The notes beneath the pieces were generated by a model. The model was not told the DNA's origin and did no database searches. It was given only the letters and a program-made list of their open reading frames with translations. A stretch of 64,000 bases of DNA, taken from NCBI GenBank assembly GCA_033763555.1, contig JANRKK010000029.1, positions 26,419-90,418 of the forward strand, written 5' to 3'. This document shows positions 29,525-38,081 of the stretch, in pieces. The translations under genes were made by a program, and so were the position numbers. The first letter of the stretch is position 1, and each line of letters opens with the position of its first letter. This DNA comes from JALYJG01 sp033763555. Lineage in GTDB: Bacteria > Pseudomonadota > Alphaproteobacteria > UBA9219.

Positions 29525-30298
29525 TCAGGCGGCTGCGCGGTAGCCGCAAAGAGTCTCGAAAATCGGCGCGTAATGGCAGTTATAGGTAATAACTTCGCCG
29601 ATTTCACCACGATCCTTGAGCTTCTGTCCTCGCTCTTCATAGCGCAGGGCCTGCCCGGCCACGGGGCGCGGCAGTACGCGGCGACCTTTAAGGAACCGTT
29701 CCCGCTTGCCGTGCGAAGCCAAGGCTTCTTCGATCATGCTGCCCATCTGGCTCGTCAGAATGCCGTAAGGGCCGTTGCGCAGGGTTTCAGCCTTGCGCGC
29801 CAGTTCGCCTTCGGTCAGGTCGATCTGCATGCACTCATCATCCAGCGCGGCAGGCGCGCATTGCATGGCAAAAGATTCGCCTTTCCCTGTTTCCTGATAA
29901 ATCAGTGGCACTTCGTAAAGCGCGGCATCGCGGCCATCAAGGGCGGAAAGCACGACGGGTAGCGTGATGTCATGCACCGGATTGTAAAACTCGACCGAGT
30001 CCACATAGACGGCTTCAATATCCATCGGCTGGAAAATTTCGCGCAGCTGCCCGGCTATGCCGCGGTAAAATTCCGCATCGCACGCCAGCAAGGCGTCATA
30101 CAAAGCCTGTTCGCGGTGGTTCAGAAAATGCAATTGGCTGGGGTCGGTATAGGAGGCAAGGCCGCGGCGCGTCTGGTTGACGCGTTCTTCACCGCCGCCA
30201 TCCGTCAGAAAAATGATTTGCGGTTTCAGTCTCTGGATGGCCCCCAGCACGGCGACTTCATGGTTGGGGTGGCTGAAAACCATAACATGGGACGGCAT
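29525..30298 (-). CDS. PIG-L/LmbE-like protein, putative
   Basis: A 257-residue protein whose start MVFSHPNHEVAVLGAIQRLK and IIFLTDGGGEE follow the pattern of PIG-L deacetylases (AHPDDE, then a metal-site histidine later), with FYNPVHDITLPVV as a possible downstream metal site. The canonical HPDDE is HPNHE here, so activity is uncertain. ATG 30298 follows GAGAG. It lies downstream of the GT2 at 30383 in the same direction. A deacetylase acting on a sugar intermediate would suit the context but is inference. Confidence 0.5.
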   Translation of the reverse strand: MPSHVMVFSHPNHEVAVLGAIQRLKPQIIFLTDGGGEERVNQTRRGLASYTDPSQLHFLNHREQALYDALLACDAEFYRGIAGQLREIFQPMDIEAVYVDSVEFYNPVHDITLPVVLSALDGRDAALYEVPLIYQETGKGESFAMQCAPAALDDECMQIDLTEGELARKAETLRNGPYGILTSQMGSMIEEALASHGKRERFLKGRRVLPRPVAGQALRYEERGQKLKDRGEIGEVITYNCHYAPIFETLCGYRAAA

Positions 30299-30382
30299 GA
30301 CAAACTCTCGATCCAAAATACGGCGGAAGCCGGAAAGCGTTGTGTTTGGCATAGAAAAAGGGCTTTTCCAACCCCGGATAGG

Positions 30383-31201
30383 TTAACGCCATTTGCGGCG
30401 GATTTGATTTCGGCCTGCCTCAAGTGACTCGGTCAAAGTAACGCGATGGGCATCCAGCGAGCGGTAACGCACGGCCAGAAAAGGCACGCGTATAGCAGGC
30501 TTTTCCTGCGTGTAGCGCAGAACAAGATCCCAATCCTCCAGACTGCGCAGAGCTTCATCAAACCCGCCATGGCGTTCATACAAGCTGCGGCGGTGGATGA
30601 AGGTGCTCATCCCGATAAAGTTTCGCCGCCGGAGCTTCTTGCGGCTGAATTTCTCGAACAGAATGCGCTGCCCCTCGGGCAGATGGGCTTCGGTAACCAT
30701 GGCGCCATAGGCGCAATCACAGGACGGGTCGGTGGCGAAAACTGAAACCGCGCCTGCCAGAAATCCCGGATACCAGACATTGTCGCTGTCGAGATAGGCA
30801 ATCAACGCACCCTTCGACAGGCGCAGCGCATGATTGCGCGCTGTGGACTGTCCTGCATGCGGCTGGGAGACATAGCGAATGCGCGCATCTGAAGTAAAAG
30901 TCGCAATAGTCTCTGGTGTGTTGTCGGTGCTGCCATCATCGACGATGATCAATTCCCAGTCGGTGAAGCGCTGGGCCTGAACGCTGCGGATGGCATCGAC
31001 GACCAGCGCGCCACGGTTCCATACGGGCATGATGACGCTGACGGCGGGTGAAGGAAAACGCGGCTCCGGCAGGCCGCGCGGCATGACATCGGGATGTTCG
31101 GCCAGAAGTATCTCCAGCCTGTTGATGCGCTCGCGCAGGCAGATGGCCTCGCGCAGCGGCATATAAAAACGGCGGTAGAGATGACGAGCCAGACGGCGCA
31201 T
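30383..31201 (-). CDS. Glycosyltransferase family 2
   Basis: A GT2 enzyme with the GT-A fold signatures VSVIMPVWNRGALVVDAI, WELIIVDDGSTDNT, and AYLDSDNVWYP containing the DxD metal motif. The N terminus carries about 50 basic, helical residues before the catalytic domain. The frame is open to a TTG at 31261; I report ATG 31201. It is divergent from the PqqD-like operon at 31379. The sugar donor and acceptor cannot be told. Confidence 0.85.
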   Translation of the reverse strand: MRRLARHLYRRFYMPLREAICLRERINRLEILLAEHPDVMPRGLPEPRFPSPAVSVIMPVWNRGALVVDAIRSVQAQRFTDWELIIVDDGSTDNTPETIATFTSDARIRYVSQPHAGQSTARNHALRLSKGALIAYLDSDNVWYPGFLAGAVSVFATDPSCDCAYGAMVTEAHLPEGQRILFEKFSRKKLRRRNFIGMSTFIHRRSLYERHGGFDEALRSLEDWDLVLRYTQEKPAIRVPFLAVRYRSLDAHRVTLTESLEAGRNQIRRKWR

Positions 31202-31321
31202 GGCGATTTCAATTCCAGTTTGCAGACGGGCTAATCTATGGAGAAGTCCGGCGCGCTTCAATCCATGATAACACTATGAAATATAATGATAATTTATGTA
31301 TCCGGGCCTGCCGGGGCTGGT

Positions 31322-31350
31322 TTGATTTAGCCTTCCAAAGTCCTTATAAG
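31322..31350 (+). promoter_or_regulatory. Promoter of the PqqD/HprK-like operon
   Basis: TTGATT (31322-31327) and TATAAG (31345-31350) are separated by 17 bases, a good sigma-70-type match. The predicted transcript start near 31357 lies after the upstream ATG at 31352, which supports the start at 31379 for the first gene. Confidence 0.55.
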
Positions 31351-31378
31351 GATGCGGTTACAGGAATATGGGGAACAG

Positions 31379-31825
31379 ATGCCGCAGGCCTATTACGTCA
31401 ATGAAACTTCAACCATTCACGAAATCATCGATGGCGAAGCCATCATGATCAATCTGGATAGCGGCAATTATTATACGCTGAACGATTGTGGTGCGTTTGT
31501 GTGGGAGCTTATCCGCCAGAAGCGCGCTGTCTCCGATATGGCCCGCGTCGTTGCCAGCCAGTTTCGTCAACCGCAAGCCGATGTCGAAACTCAGGTGGGG
31601 AGTTTCATCCAGCGTCTGGCGGAAGAAGGCTTGATTCTGAAAATCGACGGCGCTGCACAAGACAATATTCCACCCGCGCCTTCGGCGAAAAATGATGCGC
31701 CTTACGCGCCGCCGGAAGTAACCGTGTTCAGTGATATGCAGGAATTGCTGTTGCTTGATCCCATCCATGAAGTTGGCGAGCAGGGCTGGCCCCACACCTC
31801 GCCCAAAAGCGTGAAAAGTGCCTGA
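31379..31825 (+). CDS. PqqD-like peptide-binding protein
   Basis: A 148-residue protein whose first 95 residues match the PqqD fold: EIIDGEAIMINLDSGNYYTL, then CGAFVWELIRQK and FIQRLAEEGLILK. PqqD-type domains bind leader peptides of ribosomal peptides or partner with HprK-related kinases. ATG 31379 follows GGGGAAC and lies after the predicted transcript start; ATG 31352 is rejected. A proline-rich C-terminal extension follows. It heads an operon with a kinase, two glycosyltransferases and a nucleotidyltransferase, and overlaps the kinase gene by eight bases. Confidence 0.82.
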   Translation: MPQAYYVNETSTIHEIIDGEAIMINLDSGNYYTLNDCGAFVWELIRQKRAVSDMARVVASQFRQPQADVETQVGSFIQRLAEEGLILKIDGAAQDNIPPAPSAKNDAPYAPPEVTVFSDMQELLLLDPIHEVGEQGWPHTSPKSVKSA

Positions 31826-32903
31826 ACCCGCCCGGGCTGTTGGCGGCACCGATCGCGCCCTGTTCGCGGCATCTTCCCCGGCTGAAACCTACTACGCACA
31901 GGTCAGCGCCTTGTTCGAGCGCGCTGTCGCTGCGACCTCGGACATCCGCCGTTACTACAAACTCGGCCCCGAAATCCTGTGCATTCGTTTTGCGGGTGAA
32001 GGGCTGATGACAATGCTGACACCCGCGCTGGCGCATGTTGAAGTAGGCCCTGCCGCACCTTCGCTGACGGTGCATTGCTGGGACAGTGCCACGACGGGTG
32101 TGACGATGGGCGCGCCGCCCTGGCCGGGCTCCGCCTTTGGGCCGAAGGGCCATATTGAAGGCTATAACAATGATGCTGTTCGTACGGTCTATCAGCCTGG
32201 TGCGGATGTCTTGAATATGATGCATGTCCCTTCGCGCACGGGCATCTACTGGATTCGCGATCCGGACATCCTGCCTTATTGGGAATGCAGCTTCCCAATG
32301 CGCGCGTTGCTGCATTGGTGGAGCAGGGAGCGCCCGTTTCAGCTGGTGCATGCGGGCGCGGTCGGCAATGAAAAAGGCGGCGTGCTGCTGACAGGAAAAA
32401 GCGGCTCCGGCAAATCCACAACGGCAATGTCCTGTCTGAATTCACCGCTCGGCTATGCGGGCGATGATTATGTAATGATCGCAAATGAGCCGCAGCCTTA
32501 TGTGTACAGCCTTTACAATACCGCCAAGCTGGTGCCCGAAGGCGTCGGCCTGCTGCCCGGCATGACACATAAAATCAGCAATCCGCAAAACATGCAGGAC
32601 GAAAAAGCCATGTTCTTCCTGCAGGAATATTATCCGGAAAAACTCAGTCCCGGTTTTCCGGTGAAGGCAATTTTCCTGCCGCGCGTGACGCATCAGCGCG
32701 ATACAAGGCTGCTTCCTGCCACGCAGGGCGAGGCTTTGTTCGCTTTGGCACCGACGACCGTTCTGCATCTGGAAGGCGACAGCAAGCTGGCCTTTGAGAA
32801 AATGAGCCGTTTTGTACAATCCGTCTCCAGCTACTGGCTGGAGGTCGGTACGGATATGGCACAAATTCCCGAGACCATCCGCATGTTCCTGGAGCAAGCC
32901 TGA
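31818..32903 (+). CDS. HprK-related kinase (HPr-rel-A type), putative
   Basis: The 361-residue protein has an N-terminal domain unlike HprK and a C-terminal kinase core with the P-loop LLTGKSGSGKSTTAM near residues 190-204 followed by GYAGDDYVMI. It is not the true HPr kinase, which is at 6379. HprK relatives beside PqqD-like proteins form little-studied systems, and HprK homologues in some lasso peptide clusters phosphorylate the peptide. The GTG start at 31818 has no strong ribosome site and probably uses translational coupling. Confidence 0.78.
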   Translation: MPEPARAVGGTDRALFAASSPAETYYAQVSALFERAVAATSDIRRYYKLGPEILCIRFAGEGLMTMLTPALAHVEVGPAAPSLTVHCWDSATTGVTMGAPPWPGSAFGPKGHIEGYNNDAVRTVYQPGADVLNMMHVPSRTGIYWIRDPDILPYWECSFPMRALLHWWSRERPFQLVHAGAVGNEKGGVLLTGKSGSGKSTTAMSCLNSPLGYAGDDYVMIANEPQPYVYSLYNTAKLVPEGVGLLPGMTHKISNPQNMQDEKAMFFLQEYYPEKLSPGFPVKAIFLPRVTHQRDTRLLPATQGEALFALAPTTVLHLEGDSKLAFEKMSRFVQSVSSYWLEVGTDMAQIPETIRMFLEQA

Positions 32904-33670
32904 TGTCCGGTCCGCGCATCAGCGTCATCATCCCCTATTACAAGGCGGCGGCTTTTGTCGAAAACGCTGTCGCCAGCATTCGCAGGCAGAATTACACCAA
33001 TCTCGAAATCATCCTGATTGATGATGGTTCAGAAGATGATGTCGCCGCGCGCGTCAAAGGCTGGGGCGATGATATCGTTTTCCTGCAGCAGCCGAACAAA
33101 GGCCCTGCGGCAGCGCGGAATTTGGGCATTCAAAAAGCCACGGGCGAGATCATCGCTTTTCTCGATGCCGATGATCTCTGGCCCGATGACAAGCTGGCCG
33201 TGCAGTTGCCGAAGCTGGAGCAGGATGGAGAGCTCGGCATTGTTACGGGCCGTGTTCAGTATGTACGGCTGGCGGGTGCAGAAGACCGCGAGCTTCCCTT
33301 CGATGAGAACAACACCATTGTTCATGTGCATCTGGGTGCGACCCTTGTGCGCCGCGAGGTTTTCGAGCGTACGGGTCTGTTCAACGAGGGTCTGCGCATG
33401 AGCGAGGATATGGACTGGTTCCTCCGTGTCCGGGAAAATCAGGTGAAGACGGTTATTTTGCCAGAGACAGTTCTGATCTATCAGATGCATGCTTTCAACA
33501 TGACGCGTCAGCTGACCGTCAAAAACGCACGCATGATCGAAGTTCTTAAGGCATCGCTGAATCGCCGCCGTGCAGCACAGGGAGAAGCAAAAGACCTCGG
33601 CTCATTCTCGGAATATGGCGGGGCGGCAAAACTGGATGTCAGCCGTTTCATTCGCAAATCGGGCAACTGA
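32903..33670 (+). CDS. Glycosyltransferase family 2
   Basis: A 255-residue GT2 protein with ISVIIPYYKAAAFVENAV, LEIILIDDGSEDDV and AFLDADDLWPDDK (DxD motif), then EDMDWFLRVRE, the usual catalytic ED region. The ATG overlaps the kinase stop (TGATG). It is followed by a second, closely related GT2. No membrane segment, so it is cytoplasmic or peripheral. Confidence 0.88.
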   Translation: MSGPRISVIIPYYKAAAFVENAVASIRRQNYTNLEIILIDDGSEDDVAARVKGWGDDIVFLQQPNKGPAAARNLGIQKATGEIIAFLDADDLWPDDKLAVQLPKLEQDGELGIVTGRVQYVRLAGAEDRELPFDENNTIVHVHLGATLVRREVFERTGLFNEGLRMSEDMDWFLRVRENQVKTVILPETVLIYQMHAFNMTRQLTVKNARMIEVLKASLNRRRAAQGEAKDLGSFSEYGGAAKLDVSRFIRKSGN

Positions 33671-33672
33671 CG

Positions 33673-34362
33673 ATGGCGGCGCAACCTCTCATCAGCGTTA
33701 TTATCGCTGTGCATAATGGCGAGACCTATATGGCGGAAGCCATCGACAGCGTGTTGCAGCAAAGCTGGCCATCCCTTGAGTTGATTATCATTGATGACGG
33801 TTCAACCGATGGTTCAGCCAGGATCGCGCAATCCTACGGCGACAGGCTGGTTTATTGTTACCAGCCCAATGCGGGCCTTGGTGCCGCACGCAATGCGGGG
33901 ATTGCACGCGCACGCGGTAATTATATCGCCTTTGTGGATTCGGATGATCTCTGGCCATCGCAAAAACTGGAGTGGCAGATGGCGCTTTTGCAGCAACGGC
34001 CCGAGATCGGCATGGTTTTCGGCTTGGCTGAGCAGTTCCACAGCCCGGAATTGCCGGAAGAACGCAAGCAGGAATTGCAGGGCCATGGGCAAATTCTTGC
34101 AGGCTACAGCGGCGGCACATTGCTGGCGCGCAAATCGGTTTTTGAACGGGTCGGCCTTTTCACCATCCGCATTCAGCTCGGTGAATTTATCGATTGGTAC
34201 GCGCGTGCCACGGATGCAGGCGTCAAAACTTTCATGCTGGAGGAAATTCTCCTGAAACGGCGGCTGCATAACAGCAATATGGGCGTGCGGATGAAAGATC
34301 GCCGCCATGAATATCTGAAAGTCCTGAAGGACTCGCTTGATCGGCGGCGCAAGGCGCAATGA
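33673..34362 (+). CDS. Glycosyltransferase family 2
   Basis: A 229-residue GT2 protein with ISVIIAVHNGETYMAEAI, LELIIIDDGSTDGSARI and AFVDSDDLWPSQK (DxD). It resembles the preceding GT2 in length and motifs and may be a tandem duplicate. Instead of the usual ED near the end it has LGEFIDWYARATDAG. It overlaps the next gene by ATGA. Confidence 0.88.
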   Translation: MAAQPLISVIIAVHNGETYMAEAIDSVLQQSWPSLELIIIDDGSTDGSARIAQSYGDRLVYCYQPNAGLGAARNAGIARARGNYIAFVDSDDLWPSQKLEWQMALLQQRPEIGMVFGLAEQFHSPELPEERKQELQGHGQILAGYSGGTLLARKSVFERVGLFTIRIQLGEFIDWYARATDAGVKTFMLEEILLKRRLHNSNMGVRMKDRRHEYLKVLKDSLDRRRKAQ

Positions 34363-35525
34363 ACGCGGCCGTAAAAAATATCGGCGGTTGCCTGCCCTCG
34401 CCGGATGAACTCGTTTTCCTGAAAGCCTGTCTCTCGCCGCCTGAGGAAGCCAAAGCCGCCTGGGCGGAATGTCTTTCACGCCGGAGCTTGGATGAACTGG
34501 AGGGCCCGTCTTTCCATCTTTTGCCGTTGCTTTATCGCAATTTGCAGCGCGCGGAGCATGAAGGGCCGGAGATGCCGCGCCTCAAGGGGCTGTACCGCCG
34601 CAACTGGTACGCCAGCCAGAAACGTTTTCATATGCTGGAGAATGTCATCGCGCAATTCCATGCGCACAAGATTCCCGTGATCGTCCTGAAAGGCTCGGCT
34701 CTCAGTTTTCTCTATTACCCCGACCCCTACACGCGGGCGATGATGGATGGCGACATTCTTGTGCCCATGGCGCAGGCGGAAGAAGCAGTCACCCGGCTGC
34801 GTGCCCAAGGCTGGAATTGCAAAATACCGATGCGGCGGAATTTCACGCGCAGTATGAATGGCAATGCCTTCACCAACGCTGCAGGGGATGAGCTGGATGT
34901 ACATTGGCATCTGTTTCTCGAAAATTGCGGTGAGAAAAATCGCCAGATTTTCTGGCAACGCGCTGTGCCGATGGAATTTCGCGCACAGCAAGTTCTGACC
35001 CTGTCGCCGTCCGACCATCTGTTTCATACCTGCATCCACGGCTATAAATGGAATCCGGTTAGTCCCATGCGCTGGGTCGCCGATGCCTCCCTCATCCTTG
35101 AAAAATCCGGCGATGCGATCGAGTGGGATCATATTGTGGGGCAGGCGCGTATTCGGAATTTTTCCGTGCGTCTGCATGGCGCACTCGCTTTTCTGTGCGA
35201 CAGCTGCGGTTTGAAAATTCCAGCCCGGGTCTTTACGGATTTGCAGGCCATTCCTGTGCCGAAATTCGAGCGTTTCGAGCATCGTATCGTCACACGCGAA
35301 GGCAAGCTGCATCAGGATCCGTTGAAGGAATTTGTCTGGCCACTGCAAAGGCTCTGGTGCCTGCATCGCCGCCTGAATCCGGACCGCAACGCCTTTCTGC
35401 GGGCGGTGACATTTCCTTCGACTTTACGCACCGAACTGGCGGCCAGCACGCGGCTCTCGTCTTTTCTGTTAAGGGCTGGATTTCGCAAGCTAAAACGCCT
35501 TTGGAAGAGCGCTCCGGCGGGCTGA
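34359..35525 (+). CDS. Nucleotidyltransferase family protein (NTP_transf_5-like)
   Basis: The 388-residue protein has IPVIVLKGSALSFLYYPDPY followed by MMDGDILV near residues 125-132, the metal-binding pattern of the NTP_transf_5 family, and ELDVHWHLF further on. Relatives are found beside HprK-like kinases and PqqD-like proteins, including in lasso peptide clusters such as the one for pseudomycoidin. It ends the operon that starts at 31379. The transferred nucleotide or sugar is not predictable. Confidence 0.78.
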   Translation: MNAAVKNIGGCLPSPDELVFLKACLSPPEEAKAAWAECLSRRSLDELEGPSFHLLPLLYRNLQRAEHEGPEMPRLKGLYRRNWYASQKRFHMLENVIAQFHAHKIPVIVLKGSALSFLYYPDPYTRAMMDGDILVPMAQAEEAVTRLRAQGWNCKIPMRRNFTRSMNGNAFTNAAGDELDVHWHLFLENCGEKNRQIFWQRAVPMEFRAQQVLTLSPSDHLFHTCIHGYKWNPVSPMRWVADASLILEKSGDAIEWDHIVGQARIRNFSVRLHGALAFLCDSCGLKIPARVFTDLQAIPVPKFERFEHRIVTREGKLHQDPLKEFVWPLQRLWCLHRRLNPDRNAFLRAVTFPSTLRTELAASTRLSSFLLRAGFRKLKRLWKSAPAG

Positions 35526-35785
35526 AACTTATTATTTTATTGCTTTTTTTCAGGGAAGCCCATAAGGTCCCGCCCGAGTTTAGATATAGCTCTCGCTTGT
35601 GTTTGTGCCGATCTTGTATCGGCGGCGCTTTTAAGAACGGCGCTTAATGAGAGAATGGCTTCGGCTACTTTCCTACTAACTGACTTGTGTGAGTTTAAAC
35701 TTTGAAGCTTCGGCTTCGGAAGGAACTATGCTCATACGCTTGCCCCATGGTGGGGCGGGTCAACTGAAAGTAAAAGGAAAGTACA
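35526..35785 (+). other. Structured leader of the cold shock gene
   Basis: This 260-base gap contains three hairpins: GCCGAT/ATCGGC at 35607-35623, GAAGC-TTCG-GCTTC with a UUCG tetraloop near 35705-35718, and GCCCCA/TGGGGC near 35741-35755. Long structured leaders are typical of cold shock genes, where they act as RNA thermosensors. A possible promoter is TTGCTT with TAAGGT 17 bases on, near 35538-35566. Confidence 0.45.
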
Positions 35786-35998
35786 ATGGCTAACGGTCAA
35801 GTCAAATGGTTCAACGGTCAAAAGGGCTACGGCTTCATTCAACCTGAAGCGGGTGGTCCGGATGTGTTCGTACATATCAGCGCTTTGCAAAACGCTGGCC
35901 TGCAAGGTCTGCGGGACGGTCAACGCGTCAGCTACGAAATCGCCATGAACAAGGGCAAGGAATCTGCGGTCAACATCAAGCTGATTGACGCAGCCTAA
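35786..35998 (+). CDS. cspA: Cold shock domain protein
   Basis: A 70-residue CSD protein with RNP1 KGYGFIQP and RNP2 VFVHIS, the nucleic-acid binding motifs of the OB fold, in VKWFNGQKGYGFI. It acts as an RNA chaperone. ATG 35786 follows AAAGGAAAGTACA. It is followed by a DEAD-box helicase gene, a sensible partner for RNA remodelling in the cold. Confidence 0.95.
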   Translation: MANGQVKWFNGQKGYGFIQPEAGGPDVFVHISALQNAGLQGLRDGQRVSYEIAMNKGKESAVNIKLIDAA

Positions 35999-36027
35999 CT
36001 CTTAACATTGAAAACCAGCTAGCCCAG

Positions 36028-36050
36028 CCCGCCAACCTTGCGTTGGCGGG
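36028..36050 (+). terminator. Strong hairpin between cspA and the helicase gene
   Basis: CCCGCCAAC (36028-36036) and GTTGGCGGG (36042-36050) form a 9-bp GC-rich stem with a 5-base loop. No T run follows, so it may be a partial terminator or a processing and stability element rather than a classical terminator. Confidence 0.4.
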
Positions 36051-36068
36051 AGTGGGTGAGGATTTATC

Positions 36069-37247
36069 ATGACAACGGATTTTTCCGGCTTTGGCCTGTC
36101 GCCAAAGCTGATGCAATCGCTCGCGCGCATGAAGTTTCAGACGCCGACACCCATCCAGGCTTTGACGCTTCCTTTGGCGCTGGCGGGACGGGATATTCTC
36201 GGCTCCGCCCAGACGGGAACCGGGAAGACGGGTGCCTATGGCATTCCACTCATCGCCCATCTCATGGCCAACCCGCAGGCTACGGCGCTGGTGCTGACGC
36301 CGACGCGCGAATTGGCGGCGCAGGTGCTTGCCGCCTTGCAGCAACTTATCCCCGTGCCGAACATCAAGACCGCGCTGCTGATCGGCGGCGAACCCATGCC
36401 GCGGCAATTCCGGCAATTGCAGGCGAATCCGCGCCTGATCGTCGGCACGCCCGGCCGTATCAACGACCATCTGCAGCGCCGCACGCTCAATCTGGGCGTC
36501 GCCAAGCTGCTGGTGCTGGATGAAACCGACCGCATGCTGGATATGGGCTTCGGTCAGCAACTGGAAAAAATCGCCGCGCATCTGCCGCGTGAACGGCAAA
36601 CCATGATGTTTTCGGCAACCTTGCCGCCCGCCATTGTGAAATTATCGCAACGCTACCTGCGCAATCCTGAACGCATCAGTGCCGGGTCAACGGTTCAGGC
36701 TGCGCCGAACATCGAACAGGAATTGGTCCGCATCAGTGAAGGCGAAAAATATCCGCGCCTCCTGGAACGGCTTGGTCAGGCTGGAAATTCCGTGATTATT
36801 TTCGTCAAAACCAAATATGGTACGGAAAAACTGGCGGACAAGCTGTTCCGCCAGAACCACCGGGCGGTCGCCATTCATGGTGATTTGAAACAATCGCGCC
36901 GCGACCGCGTGCTACAGGAATTCCGCGATAAGAAATTCCGGATTCTGGTCGCCACGGATCTGGCGGCGCGCGGGTTGGATGTGCCGCATATCGAACTGGT
37001 GATCAATTACGACATGCCGCAATGCCCGGAAGATTATATTCACCGCATCGGCCGCACGGCGCGGGCGGGTGCTTCGGGGCGGGCCGTCAATCTCCTGACG
37101 CCATCGGACGGCGAAAAATGGAACGCCATCAATCGGCTGATGAATCCGTCGGCACCACGGGAGCCGCATAATCGCCAGAAGTTTCGGCCGAAGAAACGCT
37201 TCAAGCGTTTCCATCGTCACGGTAAGCCACCGTCTAAAGCTGCCTGA
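36069..37247 (+). CDS. rhlE: DEAD-box ATP-dependent RNA helicase (RhlE-like)
   Basis: A 392-residue helicase starting with the Q motif (FSGFGLSPKLMQSLARMKF). Motif I is AQTGTGKTGAYG, Ia PTRELAAQV, II VLDETDRM (DETD rather than DEAD), III SATLPP, and VI HRIGRTARAG. A basic C-terminal tail (KKRFKRFHRHGKPPSK) contacts RNA. It converges with mutM, their ends overlapping by 14 bases. The DETD variant is unusual but keeps the catalytic acidic pair. Confidence 0.93.
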   Translation: MTTDFSGFGLSPKLMQSLARMKFQTPTPIQALTLPLALAGRDILGSAQTGTGKTGAYGIPLIAHLMANPQATALVLTPTRELAAQVLAALQQLIPVPNIKTALLIGGEPMPRQFRQLQANPRLIVGTPGRINDHLQRRTLNLGVAKLLVLDETDRMLDMGFGQQLEKIAAHLPRERQTMMFSATLPPAIVKLSQRYLRNPERISAGSTVQAAPNIEQELVRISEGEKYPRLLERLGQAGNSVIIFVKTKYGTEKLADKLFRQNHRAVAIHGDLKQSRRDRVLQEFRDKKFRILVATDLAARGLDVPHIELVINYDMPQCPEDYIHRIGRTARAGASGRAVNLLTPSDGEKWNAINRLMNPSAPREPHNRQKFRPKKRFKRFHRHGKPPSKAA

Positions 37248-38073
37248 CCGGGCAATAGAAGGTCGAGCGTCCGCCCTGGGCCATGCGTTTGACGCCGCCT
37301 GTTTTCTGCAGATCGCAATCGCATTCGGGGCAGGGCTTGCCCTCGCGGTCATAGACGGCAAAACGATGCTGGAAATAGCCGAGCTCGCCGTCGGCCCGTA
37401 CATAATCACGGAGTGATGAACCGCCCGCCTTGATCGCGGCGTTCAAGACCTTGCGGATAGCGGGAACCAGCCGCGCCGTATCTTCCTTTAGGCAACGTTT
37501 GGCCAGCCGTTTCGGGCTAATGCGCGCATGGTACAGCGCTTCGCAGGCATAGATATTGCCTACGCCAACCACCAGCCTTTGGTCCAGCAGGGCGGCCTTG
37601 ATGGGTGTTTTCTTGCTGCGGAATTTTGCCGCCAACCACGCAGCGGACAACTCCTTGCCCAGCGGTTCGATGCCCAGATGCCGGAATAATTTATGCTGCG
37701 CCAGCTCGTGCGTTGGAATCAGATCACACAGGCCAAAACGGCGCGGATCGTTGAAATGCACAAACAGATTTTTACCAAAATGGAAAATCAAATGGTCATG
37801 CAGTCCCGGTTTCGTGGGTTTGTTCAGGATCACCATGCGCCCCGACATGCCGAGATGCAGCGCAAGCGTTTCGTTTTTATCCAGCCGGACAAGGATATAT
37901 TTGGCGCGGCGCTCGATCTTGGCGATGCGCCGTCCTTTCAGCCGCGCGGGCAGATTCTTGGGGAAGGGAAAACGCAGATCGGGCCGCCGCACATCAGCGC
38001 GGGTGATGCGCTTGCCCGTCAGCGCTTTCGCCAGGCCGCGGCAAACTGTTTCAACTTCAGGAAGTTCGGGCAT
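37234..38073 (-). CDS. mutM: Formamidopyrimidine-DNA glycosylase
   Basis: The 279-residue protein begins MPELPEVETVCRGL, where the proline after the initiator and the following glutamate are catalytic. It excises 8-oxoguanine. The C-terminal zinc finger reads CPECDCDLQK then GGRSTFYCPVRQL: the last CxxC is CPVR, so one zinc cysteine is missing. I checked the codons. It starts eight bases after the YgjP-like peptidase gene and shares its transcript. Confidence 0.93.
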   Translation of the reverse strand: MPELPEVETVCRGLAKALTGKRITRADVRRPDLRFPFPKNLPARLKGRRIAKIERRAKYILVRLDKNETLALHLGMSGRMVILNKPTKPGLHDHLIFHFGKNLFVHFNDPRRFGLCDLIPTHELAQHKLFRHLGIEPLGKELSAAWLAAKFRSKKTPIKAALLDQRLVVGVGNIYACEALYHARISPKRLAKRCLKEDTARLVPAIRKVLNAAIKAGGSSLRDYVRADGELGYFQHRFAVYDREGKPCPECDCDLQKTGGVKRMAQGGRSTFYCPVRQL

Positions 38074-38081
38074 ATCTGGCC

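Noticed and set aside
31352..31378. An earlier ATG for the PqqD-like gene
   Set aside because: No ribosome site precedes it and it lies upstream of the predicted transcript start; ATG 31379 has GGGGA at a good distance.
31276..31404. A 42-codon frame (starting MKYNDN) that could have been a precursor peptide for the PqqD/HprK-like operon
   Set aside because: The likely promoter at 31322-31350 starts transcription inside this frame, it has no ribosome site and it overlaps the PqqD-like start.
31818..32903. The kinase as the organism's HPr kinase
   Set aside because: The canonical short HprK is at 6379 next to rapZ. This protein is longer, has a different N-terminal domain and sits with PqqD and glycosyltransferase genes.
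36028..36050. The hairpin after cspA as a classical intrinsic terminator
   Set aside because: No T run follows, so the rule is not met; it is listed with low confidence only.
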